DNA of 6,771 nt from CBDTYW01 sp965364735 (lineage in GTDB: Bacteria; Actinomycetota; Nitriliruptoria; Nitriliruptorales; Nitriliruptoraceae): positions 1 to 6,771 of the forward strand of contig CBDTYW010000210.1 in NCBI GenBank assembly GCA_965364735.1, given 5' to 3'. Positions within the stretch are counted from its first letter, which is position 1. Each line of letters begins with the position of its first letter. The position numbers and the translations under genes are program-made. Positions 1 through 5,250 of this stretch are shown in pieces. The notes under the pieces are model-generated. The model did no database searches and was not told the DNA's origin. It saw only the letters and a program-made list of their open reading frames with translations.

Positions 1-713
1 CGCTCCTTGAGGTAGCGGCCGACGCCGGTGATCGTCCCGCCGGTCCCGACGCCCGCCACGAACGCGTCGATGTGGCCGTTGGTCTGACGCCAGAGCTCAG
101 GGCCCGTCGAGAGGGTGTGCGTGAAGGGGTTCGCCTGGTTGAAGTACTGGTTCGGCTTGAACGCGCCGGGCTCCTCGGCGAGGCGATCGCTGACCGAGTA
201 GTAGGACCGCGGGTCCTCGGGCTCGACCGCGGTCGGACAGACGATCACCTCGGCCCCGTATGCCCGCATCAGGCTGATCTTGTCGATGCTCACCTTGTCG
301 GGCACGACGAACTGGCACTTGTAGCCCTTGAGCGCCGCGACGATGGCGAGCCCGACGCCGGTGTTTCCGGAGGTTGGCTCGACGATCGTCCCGCCGGGCT
401 TCAGCACGCCCGCGGCCTCGGCGGCCTCGACCATCGTGATGCCGATGCGGTCCTTGACGGAGCCGCCCGGGTTCATCATCTCCATCTTCGCGACGACCGT
501 CGGGGCGACGTCGCGGCTCAGCCGGGGGAGCGCGACGAGCGGCGTGTCGCCCATGAGCGCGAGGATGTCCGGCGCGATCTGGCGCCCGCGGGCGTCCGAG
601 GTGTCCCGCGGGCCGGCCTCCGCGTCGTGCTCGATCCCGATGACGCGCGAGTAGATGGCGCGGTCCGTCGGGTCGAACCCGTCCGGCGGGGTGATGGGGG
701 CGTCCGTCGTCAT
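1..713 (-). CDS. cbs: Cystathionine beta-synthase / cysteine synthase family, N-terminal part (3' end outside window)
   Basis: This is a fold-type II PLP enzyme that forms cystathionine from serine (or an activated serine) and homocysteine, or cysteine from O-acetylserine and sulfide. It is cytosolic and part of sulfur amino-acid metabolism. Translating the minus strand from ATG 713-711 gives 237 residues that run off the left edge. Visible motifs are NPGGSVKDRI (81-90) with PLP lysine K87, the substrate loop PTSGNTG (113-119), CPTAVEPEDPRSYYSVSDRL (159-178) and the phosphate-binding loop GVGTGGTITGVGRYLKE (221-237). The CPTAV-to-SVSDRL stretch closely follows mycobacterial Cbs, so I favour Cbs over CysK/CysM. 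C-terminal CBS domains would confirm this but lie outside the window. The start is supported by GAGGAG 8 nt upstream (plus positions 722-727). About 44 residues precede the usual family start, an extension that is not part of the catalytic core. No heme-binding Cys/His motif of the animal type is visible in it. Confidence 0.9.
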   Translation of the reverse strand, partial: MTTDAPITPPDGFDPTDRAIYSRVIGIEHDAEAGPRDTSDARGRQIAPDILALMGDTPLVALPRLSRDVAPTVVAKMEMMNPGGSVKDRIGITMVEAAEAAGVLKPGGTIVEPTSGNTGVGLAIVAALKGYKCQFVVPDKVSIDKISLMRAYGAEVIVCPTAVEPEDPRSYYSVSDRLAEEPGAFKPNQYFNQANPFTHTLSTGPELWRQTNGHIDAFVAGVGTGGTITGVGRYLKE

Positions 714-835
714 GAGAGGTGCTCCTCGAGTGCTCAGCGCGAGGATGGCGCGCTGGCCCCACGATGTCAGGTGCGGTCCTCTCCGCGCACGATCTCCGAC
801 CTGCACGAGCCCGTGTGCGGCCAAAGGGGGAGGGG

Positions 836-852
836 TGCGCGTTGATCGCGCA
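836..852. promoter_or_regulatory. Inverted repeat in the cbs / WxL-like divergent intergenic region
   Basis: TGCGCG and CGCGCA form a perfect 6-bp inverted repeat around TTGAT. It lies about 125 bp from both flanking start codons in the 263-bp divergent gap. An 8-bp palindrome, GACTAGTC, follows at 856-863. Either could be an operator or a hairpin. No convincing -35/-10 pair could be placed in this gap on either strand, so its role is a guess. The rest of the gap shows nothing I recognise. Confidence 0.25.
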
Positions 853-976
853 GGTGACTAGTCCGACCGAGCCATATGTGGGCGAAACGGGACTCGACGG
901 ATCAAGCACCACCACCCATCGGGTCGATGCCCTCGGTGCGGCCACCACTCGCCGCCCAACTCCACCAGGGGACATC

Positions 977-1570
977 ATGAACTTCCGTCGTATCGCTGCC
1001 GCCACCGGCGCCGCCGCCATGCTCGCCGCGATGACGGCCACCGGCGCGGTCGCCGCCGACACCGAGGTCACCTTCGTCGTCCTCGCGTCCGGCTCCGGTC
1101 TCTCGATCGGCCAGTCCAGCTCGACCGCGTCCATCGATGACGGCGGGTCGGACCCGACGTTCGACCCGGCCAGCGCTGGCAGCGTCAGCGGCGACCTCCC
1201 CACCACGACGGTCACCGACGTCCGCGGCACGCTCGCCGCTGCCTGGACGGTCAGCGTTGTCGGTGAGGCCTTCGCCAACGCCACCGACGGTGCCGTGACG
1301 GTCGCAGCGACCAACTCCCACGCCTACATCGACGTCGCCGACGCCCCGGCGCTCGTGACCCTCCTCGGCGGTGCGCTCGACGGGATGCTCATCACCGGCG
1401 GCGAGTTCAACGTCGGCGTCAACGACCTCGGCTCCTCCTACACCCTGCTCTCGGGCACCACGACCCTCGGCGACGGCAGCGTTGCCTTCACCCCGGCGAT
1501 CGACGTGACGATCCCGTCGGGCACCCCGGCCGGTTCCTACTCCGCGACCATCACCCAGACCGTCTCCTGA
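977..1570 (+). CDS. Secreted WxL-like domain surface protein
   Basis: The product is a 197-residue exported protein. A Sec signal peptide is clear: MNFRR n-region, Ala-rich hydrophobic core (6-22), and AVA cleavage site at 24-26. The mature part is rich in Thr, Ser, Gly, Val and Asp and looks all-beta. The stretch TVTDVRGTLAAAWTVSV (78-94) matches the first half of WxL domains, where an Arg-Gly-Thr strand leads into W-x-L/V. The C-terminus, TIPSGTPAGSYSATITQTVS (178-197), matches the last strands of that domain, but its second W-x-L is replaced by Q-T-V. In Firmicutes, WxL domains bind peptidoglycan non-covalently. A surface location is known for the family, and any specific ligand here is unknown. 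ATG 977 is chosen because AGGGGA (967-972) precedes it and the signal peptide starts there. The longer in-frame extension to 719 reads like non-coding sequence. Codons end in C even more than in argS, which hints at high expression. It is probably co-transcribed with the DUF916-type gene 60 bp downstream. Confidence 0.72.
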   Translation: MNFRRIAAATGAAAMLAAMTATGAVAADTEVTFVVLASGSGLSIGQSSSTASIDDGGSDPTFDPASAGSVSGDLPTTTVTDVRGTLAAAWTVSVVGEAFANATDGAVTVAATNSHAYIDVADAPALVTLLGGALDGMLITGGEFNVGVNDLGSSYTLLSGTTTLGDGSVAFTPAIDVTIPSGTPAGSYSATITQTVS

Positions 1571-1575
1571 CGTCG

Positions 1576-1610
1576 GTCGGCCTCGCGCCGACAGGACCGT
1601 TGTCCGGTCC
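1576..1610 (+). promoter_or_regulatory. Two tandem hairpins between the WxL-like and DUF916-type genes
   Basis: Two perfect 6-bp inverted repeats sit side by side, one base apart, in a 60-bp gap. The first pairs GTCGGC (1576-1581) with GCCGAC (1587-1592). The second pairs GGACCG (1594-1599) with CGGTCC (1605-1610). Each has a 5-nt loop. Neither is followed by a T-run, so full termination is doubtful. Partial attenuation, or 3'-end protection of the upstream mRNA so that the small secreted protein is made in excess over its membrane partner, is an inference. The second gene's ribosome binding site (AGGA, 1619-1622) lies just outside the hairpins. Confidence 0.5.
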
Positions 1611-1630
1611 ACCTCGTCAGGACCCGCCAG

Positions 1631-2761
1631 ATGCTCCACGTCCAGTCCTCCGACGGCCACCGCGCGCACGCGCGGTGGCTCGTCGTCGTCCTCGCCGGCG
1701 CAGCGATGCTCCTCGGGGGGCTCCGTGCGGACGCCTCGGAGTCGACCCCGCACCTCGATCCGGACTTCGTCCCGGGCCAGGTCGTCGGTGAGTCGCTGCT
1801 CCCCGGTCTCGGTGTCCGCCTCGTCGACGCCCCGATCGCCCTGCGCGAGGATCCGCGGGCTCAGATCTACGTGGTCGACCACCTCCCGCAGGGTGCGACC
1901 ATCGTGCGGCACGTCGACGTGTCCAACGGCACGGACTCCCCGCTCGAGGTCAACCTGCTCGCGGCCCCGGCATCCGTCGAGGGCGGCTGGAACGTCCCAC
2001 CGGACGACGGACGCTCCGAGATCGGCGCGTGGACCTCGGTCGAGCCTCCCCAGGTGACCCTGGCTCCCAACGAGCGTCGCCGCGTCCGCCTGACGATCGC
2101 GGTCCCGCCGGAGGCTGGCGGCGGCGAGCGCTACGGCGTCCTGCTCGCGTCCGCTCAGTTCCCCGGTCAGGTCGGACCCACCAGCGTCACCTCGCAGGTC
2201 GGCGTCCGGATCTACCTGTCTGTCGGTGGGGGAGCCGCGCCGCCCATCGACATGTCGATCGACGAGCTCTCTCCCGGTCGGGCCGCCGACGGCAGCCCGG
2301 TCATCGTCGTCGGCATCACCAACACGGGTGAGCGCGCCCTTGACGTCACCGGCTCCCTCGAGCTGCTCGACGGCCCCGGTCGTCTCACCGGCGGCCCGTT
2401 CGAGGTCGCGATCCCGCAGACCGTCGGACCCGGCGACACCTCGACCGTCACCGTCCCGCTCGATCAGGGCCTGCCCGACGGTCCCTGGACCGCCCGCGTC
2501 CGCCTCCGCTCCGGCCTCGTCGAGCGCACCGCAGAAGCCACCGTCACCTTCCCCCAGGCCGCCGGCGTGTTCGACGACCCCGTCCCCGCCCACCCCGTCA
2601 ACCGCACCCCTTGGCTCGCGATCGCGTTCCTCCTGATCCTGCTGACCCTCGCCGGCCTCTGGGCGCTCGGCCGCCTCGGCCTCGCGGAATCCCCCCGCCT
2701 CGCGAAGCCGGCGGGAGAAGAGGACGAGGAAGAGGCCACGGAGTCCTCGCTCGTCGCCTGA
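1631..2761 (+). CDS. Membrane-anchored DUF916-type (WxL-interacting-protein-like) protein
   Basis: This 376-residue protein has an N-terminal signal (hydrophobic core WLVVVLAGAAMLLGGL, 16-31, then ADAS) and one C-terminal transmembrane helix (about 327-347). An Arg/Lys-bearing, then acidic cytosolic tail (EEDEEE, 363-368) follows. The extracellular part has two immunoglobulin-like beta regions. Residues about 60-200 resemble DUF916, with a GAWTSVEPPQVTLAPNERRR segment (132-151) followed by a PPEAGGGERYGVLLAS strand (159-174). Residues about 205-310 resemble the second domain of WxL-interacting proteins. In Firmicutes such proteins are encoded with WxL proteins and are thought to tie them to the envelope, and the WxL-like gene just upstream fits that. 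The start is ATG 1631 with AGGA 8 nt upstream. Starting at ATG 1706 would destroy the signal peptide. No LPXTG motif is present, so anchoring is by the helix. The DUF916 call rests on motif pattern, not on a profile search. Confidence 0.78.
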   Translation: MLHVQSSDGHRAHARWLVVVLAGAAMLLGGLRADASESTPHLDPDFVPGQVVGESLLPGLGVRLVDAPIALREDPRAQIYVVDHLPQGATIVRHVDVSNGTDSPLEVNLLAAPASVEGGWNVPPDDGRSEIGAWTSVEPPQVTLAPNERRRVRLTIAVPPEAGGGERYGVLLASAQFPGQVGPTSVTSQVGVRIYLSVGGGAAPPIDMSIDELSPGRAADGSPVIVVGITNTGERALDVTGSLELLDGPGRLTGGPFEVAIPQTVGPGDTSTVTVPLDQGLPDGPWTARVRLRSGLVERTAEATVTFPQAAGVFDDPVPAHPVNRTPWLAIAFLLILLTLAGLWALGRLGLAESPRLAKPAGEEDEEEATESSLVA

Positions 2762-2768
2762 CCCCCAG

Positions 2769-2788
2769 CGACGGTGCGGCCACCGTCG
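2769..2788. terminator. Hairpin after the DUF916-type gene
   Basis: CGACGGTG (2769-2776) pairs perfectly with CACCGTCG (2781-2788) around a CGGC tetraloop. It starts 8 nt after the TGA at 2759-2761. No T-run follows, as is common in high-GC actinobacteria. It lies between the plus-strand surface genes and the convergent tRNA gene, so it may stop transcription from either side. Confidence 0.6.
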
Positions 2789-2882
2789 ACCACGACGGGT
2801 CAGAGCACGCTCGGCCGGAGCCACTGCCGACACCCACCCGCCGTCGCGCTGTGGCCTGAGCGGCCGGGAGCGAAGCGACGAA

Positions 2883-2900
2883 CGCCGACTCGAGACGGCG
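2883..2900 (-). terminator. Near-palindrome just past the tRNA-Arg 3' end, probable tRNA terminator
   Basis: On the minus strand the sequence is CGCCGtCTCGAGtCGGCG: arms CGCCG/CGGCG with an inner CTC/GAG palindrome and one T-T mismatch. It begins 6 nt beyond the tRNA discriminator base and is followed on that strand by TTCGTCGCTT. Position and shape suit a terminator or a 3'-processing hairpin for the tRNA transcript. This is an inference from structure only. Confidence 0.42.
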
Positions 2901-2906
2901 CAGCCG

Positions 2907-2979
2907 TGCCCCAGGTAGGAATCGAACCTACGGCCACTGGTTCCGGAAACCAGTGCTCTATCCACTGAGCTACTGGGGC
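2907..2979 (-). tRNA. tRNA-Arg, anticodon CCG
   Basis: The minus strand folds into a complete 73-nt cloverleaf. The acceptor stem is GCCCCAG/CTGGGGC with discriminator A. The D arm is GCTC-AGTGGATA-GAGC. The anticodon arm is CTGGT-TTCCGGA-ACCAG, with the anticodon CCG at plus positions 2944-2946. The T arm is GTAGG-TTCGATT-CCTAC. The 3' CCA is not encoded (the next bases are CGG), so it would be added after transcription. It reads CGG arginine codons, which are common in this GC-rich genome. It lies about 600 bp from argS, the enzyme that charges it, but on the opposite strand. I see no integrase remnant or duplicated 3' end that would mark an attachment site. Confidence 0.96.
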
Positions 2980-2988
2980 GAGGCGCGG

Positions 2989-2994
2989 AGTCTA
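2989..2994 (-). promoter_or_regulatory. Candidate -10 element for tRNA-Arg (TAGACT)
   Basis: Read on the minus strand, TAGACT ends 9 nt before the first tRNA base, so transcription would begin very close to the mature 5' end. It fits the actinobacterial TANNNT consensus. The sequence 17-18 nt further upstream (AACGTG / ACGTGC) is a poor -35, so the assignment rests mostly on position. Confidence 0.4.
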
Positions 2995-3129
2995 CCGACG
3001 ACGTCGCGACTGCACGTTTCGGTGGCGGCGGACTGCCGTGCTGCTTCTCCAGATCCGCGGGTCATCAGCCGTTAGTGTCCGTGACGCCCCGTTCGCCGGA
3101 CGGGCGCGGTGGCCAGTGAGGAACCCCTG

Positions 3130-3504
3130 ATGACGACTGTCCTGGCTGTCGACGACGACCCCGTGATCCTGCGCCTGCTCCAGGTCAACCTCGAGATGGA
3201 GGGCTACGACGTCGTCCTCGCGTCCGACGGCCAGGCCGCGCTGGACCAGGCGCGCGCCCATCTCCCCGCCATCGTCCTGCTCGACGTGATGATGCCGGAG
3301 AAGAACGGGTGGGAGGTCTGCGAGGAGATGAAGAAGGATGCGGCGCTCGCGAAGATCCCCGTCATCTTCCTGTCTGCCCGCGCCCAGGACACCGACGTCG
3401 ACAAGGGGGTGGAGCTCGGGGCGGAGAGCTACATCACCAAGCCGTTCGACCCGATCGACCTGCTGGACCTGATCGCGGAGATCCTGGCCGATCAGGCCGG
3501 CTGA
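3130..3504 (+). CDS. Stand-alone response regulator receiver domain (CheY-like)
   Basis: The product is a 124-residue cytosolic receiver domain with no output domain. All conserved receiver residues are present: acidic pair D8/D9 in VDDDP, phospho-acceptor D52 in LLDVMMP (50-56), S82 in the FLSAR strand, and the lysine K104 in ITKPFD (102-107). It should accept a phosphoryl group from a histidine kinase and act through protein contacts. No kinase lies in this window, so its partner is unknown. The start is ATG 3130, preceded by GAGGA (3118-3122) at 7 nt. An in-frame GTG at 3109 lies upstream of that ribosome binding site and would add seven unconserved residues. TAGTGT at 3073-3078 is a possible -10 but has no good -35. 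It lies 72 bp before argS on the same strand, so partial co-transcription is possible. A link to translation or lysine synthesis is not shown. Confidence 0.93.
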   Translation: MTTVLAVDDDPVILRLLQVNLEMEGYDVVLASDGQAALDQARAHLPAIVLLDVMMPEKNGWEVCEEMKKDAALAKIPVIFLSARAQDTDVDKGVELGAESYITKPFDPIDLLDLIAEILADQAG

Positions 3505-3534
3505 GGCGGCTTCGGGGTGTGCTCGCGCGGGGCG

Positions 3535-3540
3535 TAGGCT
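3535..3540 (+). promoter_or_regulatory. Candidate -10 element for argS-lysA (TAGGCT)
   Basis: TAGGCT fits the TANNNT pattern and lies 36 nt before the argS GTG, predicting a start near 3547 and a leader of about 30 nt. TTCGGG at 3511-3516 is a weak -35 with an 18-bp spacer. If it is real, argS-lysA can be expressed independently of the receiver gene. Confidence 0.38.
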
Positions 3541-3576
3541 CCGGCGGTCCTTCCCGCGCACCCGAACGGCCCTCCT

Positions 3577-5250
3577 GTGGCACGCATCGCTGACCTCGAT
3601 CCCGTCCTTGCTGACCTCGACGCTCGCGTCCGAGCGGCGCTGGCGGCTGCCGGGCTGCCGGACGGGGACCCGGACTTCGAGCGCCCGAAGCAGGCGGAGC
3701 ACGGTGACTGGGCGACGACGCTCGCGCTGCGCCTCGCGAAGCCGGCGCGGAAGTCGCCGCGCGACATCGCCGCGGCGATCGTCGAGCACATCGAGCTCCC
3801 CGACGCGGTCACCGAGATCGATGTCGCCGGTCCGGGCTTCATCAACTTCCGGCTCTCGCCCGCGCACCACGCGGCCACGATCACGAGGATCCTCAGCGAG
3901 GGTGAGCTGTACGGCCGGCGGACGCGGACCGACGGCTCCGCCGAGCGGGTCAACGGCGAGTTCGTCTCGGCGAACCCGACGGGACCGCTGCACGTCGGAG
4001 CGGGACGCTGGGTGGCAACGGGTGACGCCATCGCGAGCCTGCTCGAGGCGGACGGTCACGAGGTCACCCGCGAGTACTACCTGAACGACGCCGGCAACCA
4101 GATCGAGATCCTGGGCGAGACGGTCCTCGCGGTCGCGAACGACCGGCCGCTCGAGGACCACCACTACCAAGGTGACTACATCGCGGACCTCGTGGCGGAC
4201 CTCCGGGCCGATCTCGGGGACAAGATCTTCGACGCGGACCAGATGGGCGAGGACCACGCGATGCGGGTCGGCAAGGCTGCTGCGGCGCGGATGACCAAGC
4301 GCATCAAGGCGCAGCTGCAGCTCATGCATGTCGACTTCGACGTGTGGTTCTCGGAGGGGTCGCTGCACCGCTCGGGAGCGGTCCAGACGGCGCTCGACGA
4401 GCTGACCGCGTCCGGTCGGGTGTACGAGCAGGACGGGGCGCTGTTCATGCGCACCTCCGAGTTCGGTGACGACAAGGACCGCGTGGTCCGCAAGTCCGAC
4501 GGCGTCACCACGACGTACTTCGCCGCCGACTGCGCCTACATGAAGGACAAGTGGGACCGCGGCTTCAACCGGCTGATCTACCTGCTGGGCGCGGACCATC
4601 ACGGCTACGTCGGCCGCCTCCAGGCGCTCGCGCAGTGCCTCGACATCCCGCTGGACCGCCTCGAGATCCGCATCGGCCAGTTCGTCAAGGTCGAGCGCGA
4701 CGGGGTCGAGGTCAAGCTGTCCAAGCGCGCCGGCAACATCGTCACGATCGACGACGTCGTCGCAGAGGTCGGTCCCGACCTCGCCCGCTACCACTTCCTC
4801 CGGGCGGGCCTGGACACGACGCTGACCTTCGACCTCGCGAAGGTCGCGGACACGTCCACGGAGAACCCGGTCTTCTACCTCCAGTACGCGTTCGCCAGGA
4901 TCTCGCAGCTGGTCGTCAAGGCCGAGGAGCGCGGGTTCGACCCGGGCGACCCGACGACGATCGACCTCTCCGTGCTCGACGACGAGTTCGAGCAGGCGCT
5001 GCTGAAGGGGCTGGGCGCCCTGCCGCTCGTCGTCGCGGACGCCGCCGAGGCACGCGCCGCGCAGCGGCTCGCGCACTGGCTCGAGGAGCTGGCCGGGACG
5101 TTCCACCGCTTCTACACCGAGTGCCCGGTGCTGCGCGACGACGTCGACCCGGCGCGCGCGCAGGCGCGGTACTGGCTCGCCGTGGCCGCCCAGCAGGTCC
5201 TCGCCAACGCGCTCGGGATCCTCGGCGTGAGCACCCCGGAGCAGATGTGA
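3577..5250 (+). CDS. argS: Arginyl-tRNA synthetase
   Basis: This class I aminoacyl-tRNA synthetase joins arginine to tRNA-Arg using ATP. At 557 residues it is the usual family length. The N-terminal Add-1 domain (about 1-110) includes KQAEHGDWATTLA (38-50) and GPGFINFRL (85-93). The catalytic core carries the HIGH motif as HVGA (139-142) within ANPTGPLHVGAGR, followed by EYYLNDAGNQIE (166-177). LLGADHHGY (336-344) and the KMSKS-type loop KLSKRAGN (380-387) complete it. The C-terminal DALR anticodon-binding domain runs from about 430 to the end, with the typical ALGILGVSTPEQM finish. GTG 3577 is the only possible start: the frame has a TAG at 3535 and no other start codon in between. No Shine-Dalgarno sequence is visible, and the six bases before GTG are CCTCCT. 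The stop overlaps the lysA start (GTGA), so the two are translationally coupled. Confidence 0.97.
   Translation: MARIADLDPVLADLDARVRAALAAAGLPDGDPDFERPKQAEHGDWATTLALRLAKPARKSPRDIAAAIVEHIELPDAVTEIDVAGPGFINFRLSPAHHAATITRILSEGELYGRRTRTDGSAERVNGEFVSANPTGPLHVGAGRWVATGDAIASLLEADGHEVTREYYLNDAGNQIEILGETVLAVANDRPLEDHHYQGDYIADLVADLRADLGDKIFDADQMGEDHAMRVGKAAAARMTKRIKAQLQLMHVDFDVWFSEGSLHRSGAVQTALDELTASGRVYEQDGALFMRTSEFGDDKDRVVRKSDGVTTTYFAADCAYMKDKWDRGFNRLIYLLGADHHGYVGRLQALAQCLDIPLDRLEIRIGQFVKVERDGVEVKLSKRAGNIVTIDDVVAEVGPDLARYHFLRAGLDTTLTFDLAKVADTSTENPVFYLQYAFARISQLVVKAEERGFDPGDPTTIDLSVLDDEFEQALLKGLGALPLVVADAAEARAAQRLAHWLEELAGTFHRFYTECPVLRDDVDPARAQARYWLAVAAQQVLANALGILGVSTPEQM

Noticed and set aside
719..976. 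A longer N-terminus for the WxL-like protein
   Set aside because: The extension is upstream of a ribosome binding site and a perfect signal peptide start at 977. It would bury the signal peptide 86 residues into the protein.
714..976. A riboswitch such as SAM or a T-box upstream of cbs or the surface genes
   Set aside because: No conserved core, multi-stem junction or antiterminator could be recognised. Only short symmetric elements are present.
97..1314. A 405-codon minus-strand frame spanning the divergent gap
   Set aside because: It runs antisense to the WxL-like gene and is in a different frame from the clear Cbs reading frame that starts at 713.
902..2965. A 687-codon open frame on the minus strand
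   Set aside because: It covers the WxL-like and DUF916-type genes and most of the tRNA. Its composition (Gly, Arg, Asp, Glu) is a shadow pattern, while the plus-strand frames have signal peptides and a transmembrane helix.
3109..3129. A GTG start for the receiver protein
   Set aside because: GAGGA with correct spacing precedes ATG 3130 and lies inside the extension. Receiver domains normally begin a few residues before the VDDD strand.
2762..3129. A tRNA-associated integration site
   Set aside because: No direct repeat of the tRNA 3' end, integrase gene or composition shift is visible on either side.
2992..5106. A 704-codon open frame on the minus strand
   Set aside because: It lies opposite the receiver gene and argS, both of which have unmistakable motifs. 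Its translation is Arg/Asp/Val/Leu-rich without any domain, the usual shadow of a GC-rich gene.
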